Both the position numbers and the translations under genes were made by a program. This document shows, piece by piece, positions 16,937-25,445 of a stretch of DNA of 64,000 bases (position 1 is the stretch's first letter; every line of letters begins with the position of its first letter). Origin of the DNA: Salinicoccus sp. RF5 (GTDB lineage Bacteria > Bacillota > Bacilli > Staphylococcales > Salinicoccaceae); the NCBI RefSeq assembly GCF_020786625.1, contig NZ_JAJGRC010000003.1:124001-188000 (forward strand). The letters run 5' to 3'. The notes beneath the pieces are model-generated. The model did no database searches. It was not told the DNA's origin and was given only the letters and a program-made list of their open reading frames with translations.

Positions 16937-17428
16937 CTACCCAAAAAGGTCATTTATAGCTCTTTGATTTCGACCAGGTACACAAACATCAGAAGTTAAA
17001 AAGGAATATATCTCTTCATTGGGAATCCACTTGTAATGAATTGTTTCGTCTTCTTGTAAAACAATGCTGTCCTTTGGAATATCCACATGAGCAATAAAAG
17101 AGACGAAAATGGTATTGTATTCTTCAGAAATATAGATGTTCCGTTTTTCTAGGCTCGTTATTCTAACACCTGTCTCCTCCAGTGTTTCTCTTTCAGCAGC
17201 ATCCGTCGGGTCTTCATCTTTTAAAACACTTCCACCTGCTGATACTTCATAAAAACCGGGATACGACGCTTTATTATAATCTCTCTTCATGGCTAAAAAG
17301 CTCCCATCTAGATTGATTACCATCACTTCTGAAACTAAATGAAATACATCATTAGGAATGTTCTCTCCTCTAGTTAAATCAAAATTCAACTTGTTTAACT
17401 TCCTGTCGTAAGCATCCCATTTCTCCAT
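16937..17428 (-). CDS. Nudix hydrolase
   Basis: A 163-residue cytosolic Nudix protein. The box runs from GGSVLKDEDPTDAAERE into TLEETGV (about residues 65-87), agreeing with GX5EX7REUXEEXGU apart from slight variation at the first Glu position. The N-terminus (EKWDAYDRKLNKLNF) resembles the IPP-isomerase-like/YfcD-type Nudix proteins that begin with 'WD.YD'. It hydrolyses a nucleoside-diphosphate-linked substrate that cannot be named. Its promoter carries copy C of the shared element. Confidence 0.88.
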   Translation of the reverse strand: MEKWDAYDRKLNKLNFDLTRGENIPNDVFHLVSEVMVINLDGSFLAMKRDYNKASYPGFYEVSAGGSVLKDEDPTDAAERETLEETGVRITSLEKRNIYISEEYNTIFVSFIAHVDIPKDSIVLQEDETIHYKWIPNEEIYSFLTSDVCVPGRNQRAINDLFG

Positions 17429-17445
17429 AGTAATGACTCGTTCCT

Positions 17446-17506
17446 TTTAAAAATTTCTAAAAATTAAGATTCGTTTGTTATACTCATACTATACCAAATA
17501 ATTACA
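17446..17506 (-). promoter_or_regulatory. Shared promoter element, copy C
   Basis: The minus strand carries ATGTAATTATTTGGTAT (identical to copy A), AGTATGA, GTAT, then AAATTTTTAAA 35 bases after the first block, i.e. 11 bases more than in copies A and B, about one helical turn. It lies between the Nudix gene and a divergent acetyltransferase. Confidence 0.65.
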
Positions 17507-17558
17507 TATACTGAAATGAACCATAAACGTCATGAATATACCGAGGGGAGCAAACATA

Positions 17559-18053
17559 ATGGAGATCAGACAGTCGAAAAAGGAAGATGCAGAGCAGTTC
17601 CTAGAATTGAACAAACAGCTTGATGACACAGGATACATGCTATATGACCCAGGGGAAAGAAAAATGAATGTGGAAGTGCAGCGTAAGGCAATTGCTCAAA
17701 TGAAGGCAGATCCATCGGCCCATTTCCTTGTGGCCGTTGAGAATAAAACATTAGTAGGGTTCATTGCAGTATTAAGAGGAAAACTCAAGAGGAATAGTCA
17801 TTCTGCCTATCTTGTTTTGGGTGTCGATAAGAACTATAGGGGACAAGGAGTCGCCTCGGCACTATTTGAAGAAGTGTTCTCCTGGTCACAAATTCAGGGA
17901 GTCTCCAGACTGGAATTGACCGTGATTAAACATAATCATCCCGCTTTCAATCTCTATAGTAAGATGGGTTTCATTTTGGAAGGAGAAAAGGTGCGCTCCT
18001 TGATGATAGATGGGAAACCGGTCAATGAGTACTATATGTATAAGTTATTGTAA
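17559..18053 (+). CDS. GNAT-family N-acetyltransferase
   Basis: A 164-residue GNAT protein. The acetyl-CoA pyrophosphate loop is seen in KNYRGQGVASALF (Q/RxxGxG/A), and motif B in NLYSKMGFILEG. The upstream in-frame ATG at 17532 lacks a ribosome site; GAGGGGAG precedes ATG 17559. It is divergent from the Nudix gene and first of three GNAT genes in a row. The acceptor substrate is unknown. Confidence 0.88.
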   Translation: MEIRQSKKEDAEQFLELNKQLDDTGYMLYDPGERKMNVEVQRKAIAQMKADPSAHFLVAVENKTLVGFIAVLRGKLKRNSHSAYLVLGVDKNYRGQGVASALFEEVFSWSQIQGVSRLELTVIKHNHPAFNLYSKMGFILEGEKVRSLMIDGKPVNEYYMYKLL

Positions 18054-18161
18054 GTCTTAAAATCATCATTAGAGAATAAGTTTACTTAAAAAGGCGATTC
18101 TATTAGTAAGAACATTTTATTTTATAATTGATTTCACCAAAGGATAAAAGCGGGTGATTAA

Positions 18162-18623
18162 ATGGAATTTGTTAATATTAACCTAAATTTTCATAAGGAC
18201 ATAGTGATTAAATTCCGAAAGGATTCATTCAAAGAAAGCTTCGGTCATTCAAAAGACCTTAATGAAGATGAGTATATATTGTGGCTAGAGGAAAAGGTAC
18301 AAGAGTTTCCTGATGGCTTCTTACTTCTTAAAAAAGAAAACGAATATATCGGACAAATTGAACTGACAATCAAGAAATACAAAAATAGAATAGTTGGATA
18401 CATCAACTTATACTATTTAACAAAGCCATATCGAGGAAAAGGGTATGCTGAAGAGATGCATACATACGCGTTGAGATATTTTGAGAACAATGGCTTAGAG
18501 GAATATCACCTTAGAGTTTCTCCAACAAATAGACGTGCAATAAAGTTCTACCAAAAAAATGGGTTGGAAAAGATAAATGAAGAACATGTGGGGAAAGTCA
18601 TGCGTATGAGAGGTTATTTATAA
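18162..18623 (+). CDS. GNAT-family N-acetyltransferase
   Basis: A 153-residue GNAT protein: KPYRGKGYAEEMH is the acetyl-CoA loop and KFYQKNGLEKI the C-terminal motif B. The gene is notably more AT-rich than its neighbours, suggesting separate acquisition. Its acceptor is unknown; the GYINLYYLTKPYRGKGY segment resembles small-molecule acetyltransferases. It lies 108 bases after the previous GNAT gene. Confidence 0.85.
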   Translation: MEFVNINLNFHKDIVIKFRKDSFKESFGHSKDLNEDEYILWLEEKVQEFPDGFLLLKKENEYIGQIELTIKKYKNRIVGYINLYYLTKPYRGKGYAEEMHTYALRYFENNGLEEYHLRVSPTNRRAIKFYQKNGLEKINEEHVGKVMRMRGYL

Positions 18624-18661
18624 AATTATCAGCCCAAATTAATTATAGTGGGGGAAGTTGA

Positions 18662-19150
18662 ATGATACCGTTCAAATTAAAATTACTTGATAAGGAGAGG
18701 GAATTTAATCCCTTCTATAACTTCATCATGGGCAATACAGATCATTTCAGGGATTATATGGAGGTAGTCCCATCTTTTGATGAAGTTAAAGAAGAATTCC
18801 TATTGGATGTGCCTCCCGGCATAGATATAAAAAATAAAGAAGTATATGGCGTCTATAGAGAGGAGAATCTTATTGGCTTTCTGGACATCCTATTCAATTA
18901 TCCCGAAAGCCACACCTGTATGATAGGATACTTGGTCATCGATCAAAATTATAGGAAGCAGGGTATCGGTCAGCAAGTATATAATCACGCTGTTGCTTAT
19001 GCTAAAGAAAAAGACATGAGGAAGATTCGGCTCAGTGTTATCAAAGAAAACAAACCGGCTGTTAGAATGTGGAAAAAGCAAGGCTTTGAAACAATAGACG
19101 AAGAGGTAACGGAATATGGCACACAATTAATGATGGAGATTAGACTGTAG
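18662..19150 (+). CDS. GNAT-family N-acetyltransferase
   Basis: A 162-residue GNAT protein with the acetyl-CoA loop in NYRKQGIGQQVYNHA and motif B in RMWKKQGFETI. GTGGGGGAAG precedes the ATG. It follows the second GNAT gene by 38 bases and is probably co-transcribed. The sequence of the three GNAT proteins differs enough that recent duplication is unlikely. Substrate unknown. Confidence 0.85.
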   Translation: MIPFKLKLLDKEREFNPFYNFIMGNTDHFRDYMEVVPSFDEVKEEFLLDVPPGIDIKNKEVYGVYREENLIGFLDILFNYPESHTCMIGYLVIDQNYRKQGIGQQVYNHAVAYAKEKDMRKIRLSVIKENKPAVRMWKKQGFETIDEEVTEYGTQLMMEIRL

Positions 19151-19216
19151 GGCCAAGCCTTGAAACATCAAGGACAAAAGCGCCAGTGGTAATAGCAGCT
19201 ATCTTTTGTAGGGTAG

Positions 19217-19550
19217 GTGGTATATATGAGACTGCAAGTCGGTTTAGAAAAATTTAATCATGCTTTAAACAATATTGCTGGAAAAGGTAATGTTGATGCA
19301 TGGATGGAATACTATACCTTTTACCGTAGACCTTTCAGTACTATATTTGAGACATTGTACATGATGGATGGAGGTCTAGAAAAGAAGGCGCTGATAGGCT
19401 CAGTAAAAAGTTCGATACCAAAAAGAAGCTATTAATTATTCTAGAGAGCAAGCTAGGAAAAATAATTCTGAGCATCGTATTCAGGGAAAAGATGGCAAGT
19501 TTCGAGATGCAGATTCTTATGGAAATGACTCCTATCCACCAAAAGGTTAA
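19217..19550 (+). pseudogene. Gene debris resembling a polymorphic-toxin C-terminus
   Basis: Two frames are joined by an apparent shift near 19405. The first (from about 19226) encodes VGLEKFNHALNNIAGKG and FETLYMMDGGLEKKAL. The second, up to the TAA at 19550, encodes SREQARKNNSEHRIQGKDG and FRDADSYGNDSYPPKG. The DSYGND-PPKG ending recalls C-termini of secreted polymorphic toxins in Gram-positive bacteria; this is a remembered pattern, not a search result. No intact gene is present. Confidence 0.35.
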
Positions 19551-19597
19551 ATATTTTACAACGAGTAGGACTGATAAGCCTTGCTCGTTTATTATTT

Positions 19598-19645
19598 TTC
19601 CTCCAACGTTCCAATAAACGACCGTTTATTGGAACGTTGGAGGAA
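19598..19645. repeat. Perfect 48-bp palindrome
   Basis: The left arm TTCCTCCAACGTTCCAATAAACG's first 20 bases and its full 23-base length are exactly complementary to the right arm ending GGAACGTTGGAGGAA, with a two-base loop (AC, 19621-19622). No long T-run follows on the plus strand. Such length and perfection exceed a normal terminator. Confidence 0.85.
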
Positions 19646-19823
19646 GAAAAGATAGAGCTAATTTCACTACAGATCGACAATATAAAAACACGTACAATTA
19701 TCTAAGTACAATATTTTAAAAACCTATTGAGTTTTTGTACTGTAACCAAGTCCTTTGAGGCTATTAGTCAATTTTGACTATCAATTGCATATATTTTAGG
19801 TTCTATTCTGCATACCTAGATTT

Positions 19824-19862
19824 AAAACCCGGCTATCTTGATGAGAGATAGCCTGGGTTTTT
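19824..19862 (+). terminator. Terminator-like hairpin
   Basis: AAAACCC, CTATCT and AGATAG, GGGTTTTT form an interrupted stem. It is similar in core sequence to the hairpin inside the direct repeats at 27.5 and 28.3 kb, so it may be a distant member of that repeat family. Between it and the next gene (to 20069) I see nothing else. Confidence 0.5.
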
Positions 19863-20069
19863 AAATTATATTAGTGCGAACCAGTACCTAAACCAAGAGA
19901 GTATAATTCCATTCATCATTAAAGTTATCTGATAATTGTGATAAAATTGTATATAAGGAAATCTATAATTTCAGTTATGACATGAAAGTCTGAATCGTTT
20001 TTGATGCTGGGTATTAAGAACTGGGTTTTAATACATTCGGTTCAATATTATATAAAGGGGAGGAAAATG

Positions 20070-21464
20070 ATGGGGAAAGTTTCGTGGTCAAGATTAACGT
20101 TCCTTCTGATGCTGATCTTTGTATTGGCTTTGGCAGCATGTGGCAATGGTGGCTCTTCAGAGGAAGAAACCACTGAAGAATCAACAGAAGAATCGGATAC
20201 TGCAACAGAAGAAACTGAAGAATCCACTGAGGAATCGGAGGAGACAACAGAAGAGAGTGAAGAATCCGAAGAATCAACAGAAGAAAGTGATGAAAGTGCA
20301 GATGGAGAATCTGAATCAGCAGAAACTGAACCAAAAGTTACTGATTTTGAACCAGCATTCCCAGAACAGACGAGGGCACCTGAAGTAGAGACTGAAGCAG
20401 AACTTGATGTGGAAGTTGTTACAGAGGGTCTTGGCGTACCTTGGGGTATGGTGGAGTTTGACACGAACCGCCTGCTTGTTACACGAAGGGACTCAGCAGA
20501 ACTTCTTATCGTAAACCTTGAAGATGGCTCTGTATCCGACCCAATCGAAGGGACACCGGAAGTGAACAGTGAAGACCAGGGCGGTCTGCTTGATGTAACG
20601 GTTGCACCTGATTTCGACGAATCAAGAACAGTATTCATGACGTTTTCTCAGGATATCGAAGGGGGTACTGTAACGGCCGTCGGTAAAGGTATGCTGTCAG
20701 AAGATGAAACCGCACTAGAAGATTTTGAAGTGATCTTCCAGGCAACGCCAGCATATGAAGGCACCCTGCACTACGGTGGACGCATCATCTTTGACGATGA
20801 TGGCAACCTGTTCCTGACAACTGGGGAACGTTCCGATGATCCGATCCGCGAACGTGCACAGGACTTGGATGCCTACTTGGGTAAAGTAATCCACATTACA
20901 CCAGCTGGGGAACCAGTAGAGTCTAATCCGTTCATCGAAGATGAAGACGCACTGGATGGCATCTATAGCTATGGTCACCGTAATATTCAAGGTGTGGACT
21001 TCCACCCTGAAACAGGGGACCTATGGATTGTTGAATTTGGTCCACAGGCTGGGGATGAACTGAATATCATTGAACCAGGAAACAACTATGGCTGGCCGAT
21101 CGTTTCCTATGGTATCGAGTACAGTGGTGAACTGATCAATGAGGGTGTTTCAGAACATGAAGCGCAAGGCTTTGTTGAACCAAGGTATTATTGGGATCCG
21201 ACAAGTGCACCAAGTGGCATGTCATTCTATGACAACGATGCAATTCCTGAATGGGAGAACAACTTGTTCATCGGCGGTTTAGCGCCGAACTATATCGTAC
21301 GTGTCGTTATTGAAGATGACACCATCGTTGGAGAAGAACGTCTATTGACTGAAGAGGGCGAACGTTTCCGTGATATTCTCGTAACCGAGGATGGCGCGCT
21401 TATTGCAAGCACTGATGGCGGTAAGGTCTATAGGATCACTGAAGCAGGTGAAGGCTCAGAATAA
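20070..21464 (+). CDS. PQQ-type aldose sugar dehydrogenase-like lipoprotein
   Basis: A 464-residue lipoprotein. The signal peptide ends at a LALAAC lipobox. A tether of about 75 residues made almost only of Glu, Ser and Thr follows, then a six-bladed glucose/sorbosone dehydrogenase domain. Diagnostic segments are GLGVPWGMVEF, GGLLDVTVAPDF, LHYGGRIIFDDDGNLF, SYGHRNIQGVDFHP, EFGPQAGDELN and NNYGWP, matching soluble YliI-type dehydrogenases. The catalytic His lies in YGHRN. The enzyme would act outside the membrane and needs exogenous PQQ or another cofactor, as no pqq genes are visible. AAGGGGAGG precedes adjacent ATGs at 20067 and 20070. The DNA encoding the tether is itself repetitive. Confidence 0.88.
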   Translation: MGKVSWSRLTFLLMLIFVLALAACGNGGSSEEETTEESTEESDTATEETEESTEESEETTEESEESEESTEESDESADGESESAETEPKVTDFEPAFPEQTRAPEVETEAELDVEVVTEGLGVPWGMVEFDTNRLLVTRRDSAELLIVNLEDGSVSDPIEGTPEVNSEDQGGLLDVTVAPDFDESRTVFMTFSQDIEGGTVTAVGKGMLSEDETALEDFEVIFQATPAYEGTLHYGGRIIFDDDGNLFLTTGERSDDPIRERAQDLDAYLGKVIHITPAGEPVESNPFIEDEDALDGIYSYGHRNIQGVDFHPETGDLWIVEFGPQAGDELNIIEPGNNYGWPIVSYGIEYSGELINEGVSEHEAQGFVEPRYYWDPTSAPSGMSFYDNDAIPEWENNLFIGGLAPNYIVRVVIEDDTIVGEERLLTEEGERFRDILVTEDGALIASTDGGKVYRITEAGEGSE

Positions 21465-21541
21465 GGCGCCGAATGATTTTCTAAAGCATCCATGAAGAAG
21501 AATGACCACATTAAAGAAACAAACCTTCATATGAGGTGCTG

Positions 21542-21593
21542 CCTCCCAAGCTTACAGATGGAATGAAAAATCTGTGAACTTGGGAGGTTTTTT
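21542..21593 (+). terminator. Intrinsic terminator after the dehydrogenase gene
   Basis: CCTCCCAAG and CTTGGGAGG with inner ACAGAT/ATCTGT arms form a long stem followed by TTTTTT. Confidence 0.85.
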
Positions 21594-21698
21594 CATGTCT
21601 AGACGTCATAGTTTTGCTTTTTGCTGATGGTTCAAATGATATATTCCGTGATGAGAGGGTAATGATAAATAAGCAACCCAAAGGGAGGCATGTATAAC

Positions 21699-22199
21699 AT
21701 GTTATCGGAAAAACTCAAAGAAGCATTGAATGATCAGATGAACAATGAATTTGCAGCAGCACATGAGTATATGGCTATGGGCGCGTATTGTGAGTCCAGA
21801 AGTTATGATGGCTTCGCGAACTTTTATATCCAGCAGGCCAAAGAGGAGCGTTTCCACGGTATGAAACTCTATGATTATTTGAATGACCGTGGAATTCATG
21901 CCGTCTTTAAAGAAATTCCGGCTCCAAGGGCTAACTATGATTCCATACTGGATACTTTCAAAGCGGGGTTGGATCAGGAGAAGAAAGTCACGGAATCCTT
22001 CTACAACATTTCTGATATCGCGACTGAAGAGAAAGAGTATGCCACATTATCTTTCATCAGATGGTTCCTGGATGAGCAAGTTGAGGAAGAGTCCACTTTC
22101 GAACGTCATATCGACTATCTTGAACGGATTAAGGATGATAATAATGCGTTGTTCATTTATGAACGGGAGCTCGCTAAGCATAAGTTTGAGGGAGAATAA
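21699..22199 (+). CDS. ftnA: Bacterial ferritin
   Basis: A 166-residue non-haem ferritin closely resembling staphylococcal FtnA. The ferroxidase ligands are visible in [15 protein letters not shown] (Glu), [14 protein letters not shown] (Glu, Glu, His) and later FLDEQVEEE (Gln, Glu). It stores iron as a cytosolic 24-mer. GGGAGG at 21683-21688 is too close to the ATG at 21690 but well spaced for ATG 21699. It is a single-gene unit bounded by terminators on both sides. Confidence 0.95.
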   Translation: MLSEKLKEALNDQMNNEFAAAHEYMAMGAYCESRSYDGFANFYIQQAKEERFHGMKLYDYLNDRGIHAVFKEIPAPRANYDSILDTFKAGLDQEKKVTESFYNISDIATEEKEYATLSFIRWFLDEQVEEESTFERHIDYLERIKDDNNALFIYERELAKHKFEGE

Positions 22200-22220
22200 A
22201 ATAATCAATTGAATGTGTAA

Positions 22221-22253
22221 AACCTGGCAGAATATATTTCTGCCAGGTTTTTT
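22221..22253 (+). terminator. Intrinsic terminator of ftnA
   Basis: AACCTGGCAG and CTGCCAGGTT form a 10-bp stem with an AATATATTT loop, followed by a T-run. Confidence 0.9.
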
Positions 22254-22428
22254 AATTTCCTATTTACATCGTTAAAATACAGAGCTCAAAAATGAATCAT
22301 TGATAATATCAATTAAAAGAAGAATGCAACCATTACAACTGATAAGGTAATACTCTCAAAAGTTTTTGGACTTTAGAAAAGTAAGTCGCTTATATAATCA
22401 GAAAATTATAAATATTTAAAATAATTCA

Positions 22429-22456
22429 TTGAGAAACAGTCATAAAATGTTAAAAT
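22429..22456 (+). promoter_or_regulatory. Candidate promoter of the peptidase/SBP operon
   Basis: TTGAGA and TAAAAT with a 16-base spacer, 90 bases upstream of the M24 peptidase start. The rest of 22254-22545 is AT-rich and shows no gene. Confidence 0.5.
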
Positions 22457-22545
22457 GGCAGAAAGAAATATTTGTTTTAAAGTCGTCATAAGGCAGAAAT
22501 GAATGTGAAACATATCATTTCAATATTAAACAGGAAAGGTGATGT

Positions 22546-23625
22546 ATGAATACCCAATACAGAATTTCAAAATTACGTGAAGGCATGAAGAGAAAGGCCG
22601 TTGACACAGTTATCATTTATTCACTTGAGAATCGCCGGTATTTTTCCAACTTTACTGGTTCAAGCGGAGCATTGATCATTACGCAAGACAAAGTACAATT
22701 ACTCACAGATTTCCGCTATTTTGAGCAGGCGAACACACAAGTGGATAGTGAAGTTGAGGTACTTAAGCATGAAGGTGGTTTATTGGATGAAAGTGTTGCT
22801 CAAAAAACAGCTTCTACAAAAGGCGCGATCGGTGTTGAAGGAAATTTGAGTCTCAATACATATCGCCTTTTAGAAGAAAGCAATAAAGGGGCTGAATATC
22901 CGATCATAGATGAGATGATTATGGATATTCGTCAAATAAAAGATGGGGATGAAATTGAGAATATACGTGAAGGGATTCGATTATGCGACCTTGCATTTGA
23001 ACATATTCTAAGTTTCATTAAACCAGGTATGTCTGAAAAGGATATTGGACTGGAGCTTGAATATTTTATGAAGAAAAATGGTGCGGAAGGTATTAAAGCA
23101 AATCATGTTATTGCATCTGGCGAGCGTTCTGCGCTTCCGCATGGAAGCGCTTCCAAAAGAATTATAAGCGAAGGTGAATTTGTCAAAATGGACTATGGTG
23201 CTGTAGTGAATGGGTACTTCAGCGACTTTACCAGAACTGTGGTTCTTGGAGAGCCTTCTGAAAAGCAACGGGAGATCTATGATATTGTCCATACCGCCAT
23301 AGAAGAAACACTTAAACACATTGGACCTGGAAAGATATGTTCAGAACTTGATGATATTGGACGATCAATCATTCGTGAAGCTGGCTATGGAGATAATTTC
23401 GGGCATAGCCTTGGCCATTCACTTGGTCTAAATATTCATGAAAAACCAGCAATGAGAAACACGGATCATACCAAGTTGCAACCTGGTATGGTGATAACTG
23501 TTGAGCCGGGAATCTATATTCCTGGTTGGGGAGGAGTACGGATCGAAGATTTGCTGGTAATTACAGAGGATGGTTACGAAAACTTTACAAAGTCGACTAA
23601 GGATCTTCAGATACTGGATAACTAG
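22546..23625 (+). CDS. Xaa-Pro peptidase (M24 family)
   Basis: A 359-residue aminopeptidase P/prolidase-type M24 metallopeptidase. The N-terminal creatinase-like domain includes ENRRYFSNFTGSSG. The C-terminal pita-bread domain carries the dinuclear metal ligands in KMDYGAVVNGYFSDFTRT (two Asp), GHSLGHSLGLNIHE (His), TVEPGIYI (Glu) and GVRIEDL (Glu). It cleaves proline-containing di- or oligopeptides in the cytosol. It lies 19 bases before a peptide-binding lipoprotein, suggesting a peptide scavenging unit. Confidence 0.92.
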   Translation: MNTQYRISKLREGMKRKAVDTVIIYSLENRRYFSNFTGSSGALIITQDKVQLLTDFRYFEQANTQVDSEVEVLKHEGGLLDESVAQKTASTKGAIGVEGNLSLNTYRLLEESNKGAEYPIIDEMIMDIRQIKDGDEIENIREGIRLCDLAFEHILSFIKPGMSEKDIGLELEYFMKKNGAEGIKANHVIASGERSALPHGSASKRIISEGEFVKMDYGAVVNGYFSDFTRTVVLGEPSEKQREIYDIVHTAIEETLKHIGPGKICSELDDIGRSIIREAGYGDNFGHSLGHSLGLNIHEKPAMRNTDHTKLQPGMVITVEPGIYIPGWGGVRIEDLLVITEDGYENFTKSTKDLQILDN

Positions 23626-23644
23626 AATAAAGGAGAGGTTGCTT

Positions 23645-25222
23645 ATGAAAAAGGTCTACAGCTTACTATTATTAGTGATTATGATATTTATAGTTAGTGC
23701 CTGCACTGATGGAGATGTAGAAGAAAATTCTGGTGGTGAAGGAGCGGGTGAAAATAATGGTGGCGAATCAGGTGATGATACTTTAGTCATTGCTGTGGAT
23801 TCGGAGGTCACTCAAATAGATCCACACCTTGGCACAGATATTCCTTCAGCAAATGTGTACCATAATAAGATTTTCGAAACACTCGTAGTCCAGGATGAAA
23901 ATATGGAAATCCAATCAGGTCTAGCAACAGAGTGGGAAAGGATCAATGATAATGAGTGGGAATTCCGACTGAGGGAAGATGTGGAATTTCACGATGGGGA
24001 ACCTTTCGATGCAAATGCCGTTAAAGCAAACATCGATCGTGTACTTGATCCAGAGTTGGCTTCTCCACGGGCTTCTCTATTTGAAATGATTGAAGAAGTC
24101 GAGATTGTTGATGACTACACAGTCCGTCTTATAACTGAGTATCCATTCGCTCCTTTACTTGCGAACCTTGCCCATTATTCAGGGGGAATCATCAGTCCGG
24201 CGAGTATTCAGGCTGAAAGTGAAGGAGAAGTCAACTTAACTGAGGATCCTGTTGGAACTGGGCCCCTTACTTTTGACTCATGGGATCAAGGAAATGAAGT
24301 AGTCCTTTCAAAAAATGACAACTATTGGGGAGAGGAGATGCAGGTTGAAGAAGTCATTTTCCGTGTTGTCACAGAAAGCAGCTCCCGTTTTGCCATGATT
24401 GAGACGGGTCAGGCACATATCGCAGAGCCTATATCTTTCCAGAGCTTAGACATGGTGGAGGACTCTGATAACATGGAACTTTATCGAAGCGAAGGGCTGG
24501 GGATTGATTACATCGGTTTTAATGTTGAGACAGAGCCGTTTGATGACATTCGAGTAAGACAGGCCCTTAGCTATGCAATTGACACGGAAGCCATCATTGA
24601 CGGTGTATACAATGGTGTGGGTACAGAAGCCATTGGGCCGATTGGACCAGCAAATTTTGGCTACCATCCTGACTTGGAAGGTTATGGCCATGATCCAGAA
24701 CGTGCCCAGGAGCTGCTCAATGAAGCAGGTTATGAAGATGGATTCGATACGACATTCTGGACCAATGATGATGAAGCCCGTGTAACGACGGCTGAGATTG
24801 TCCAAGATCAGCTTAGTGAATACGGAATCAACGTGGAAATCAAACAGGTCGAGTGGGGAGCGTATCTTGAACAGACAGGTGAAGGCTTGCATGATATGTT
24901 CATTCTCGGATGGTCCAACATGACAGGAGACGGAGATTATAACCAGTATTATCTCTTCCATTCTGATGCTAGAGGCTCAGAAGGAAACCGTTCATTCTAT
25001 GCGAATGAAGAGGTTGATTCCCTGATTGACGAAGCACGTCAGGAAAGTGACGAAGGTGAACGTTTGGAAATGTATCATCAGGCACAAGAAATAGAAGTGG
25101 AGGAAGCTCCTCTGGTTCCTGTCCGTCATACGGAGTATGTCGCTGCTATAAGTCCTGATGTTGAAGGATTCTGGATGCATCCATCCCGGGTCATGATGCT
25201 GAATGATGTTGAAATCAAATAA
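23645..25222 (+). CDS. Peptide-type ABC transporter substrate-binding lipoprotein (family 5)
   Basis: A 525-residue extracellular solute-binding lipoprotein. The signal peptide ends at IVSACTDG, and a Gly/Asn/Glu-rich tether follows. The SBP family-5 core shows LATEWERINDNEWEF, REDVEFHDGEPFDANAV, DDIRVRQALSYAID and a C-terminal HQAQEIEVEEAPLVP. The start is the ATG at 23645 after AAGGAGAGG; the longer frame overlaps the peptidase. It captures oligopeptides, nickel complexes or glutathione at the cell surface. No permease or ATPase genes lie nearby, so it is an orphan that must share a transporter encoded elsewhere. Confidence 0.9.
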   Translation: MKKVYSLLLLVIMIFIVSACTDGDVEENSGGEGAGENNGGESGDDTLVIAVDSEVTQIDPHLGTDIPSANVYHNKIFETLVVQDENMEIQSGLATEWERINDNEWEFRLREDVEFHDGEPFDANAVKANIDRVLDPELASPRASLFEMIEEVEIVDDYTVRLITEYPFAPLLANLAHYSGGIISPASIQAESEGEVNLTEDPVGTGPLTFDSWDQGNEVVLSKNDNYWGEEMQVEEVIFRVVTESSSRFAMIETGQAHIAEPISFQSLDMVEDSDNMELYRSEGLGIDYIGFNVETEPFDDIRVRQALSYAIDTEAIIDGVYNGVGTEAIGPIGPANFGYHPDLEGYGHDPERAQELLNEAGYEDGFDTTFWTNDDEARVTTAEIVQDQLSEYGINVEIKQVEWGAYLEQTGEGLHDMFILGWSNMTGDGDYNQYYLFHSDARGSEGNRSFYANEEVDSLIDEARQESDEGERLEMYHQAQEIEVEEAPLVPVRHTEYVAAISPDVEGFWMHPSRVMMLNDVEIK

Positions 25223-25276
25223 AATATTTGGATCACTGGAATGAGACTAGCAAATTAAGAAGATGTTCATGTAAAT

Positions 25277-25315
25277 AACTGCAGACAGCAGTATGCTGGT
25301 CTGCAGTTATTTTTT
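25277..25315 (+). terminator. Intrinsic terminator after the SBP gene
   Basis: AACTGCAGAC and GTCTGCAGTT form a 10-bp stem, with a further CAGCA/TGCTG inner pairing, followed by ATTTTTT. Confidence 0.9.
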
Positions 25316-25401
25316 CAGTGCGGGGGCCTCCCTGTTTCCATTATTCATTTATACAAATATTTTATGCTCTTTAGAGGCCCTTCAATATTACCTTAACCTG
25401 A

Positions 25402-25424
25402 ATATGGTATATACTTGGTATCAA
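25402..25424 (+). promoter_or_regulatory. Shared promoter element, copy D (weaker)
   Basis: ATATGGTAT, ATACTTG, GTATCAA keeps the GGTAT-N7-GTAT core of copies A-C but not the flanking ATGTAATTATT or the AAATTTTTAAA block. It lies 22-44 bases upstream of the TspO-like start, on the same strand as the gene. Confidence 0.4.
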
Positions 25425-25445
25425 ATTACGAAACGAGGAGATACC

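Noticed and set aside
18162-19150. Toxin-antitoxin function for the GNAT genes
   Set aside because: The proteins show ordinary GNAT motifs and no paired DUF1778-type antitoxin gene.
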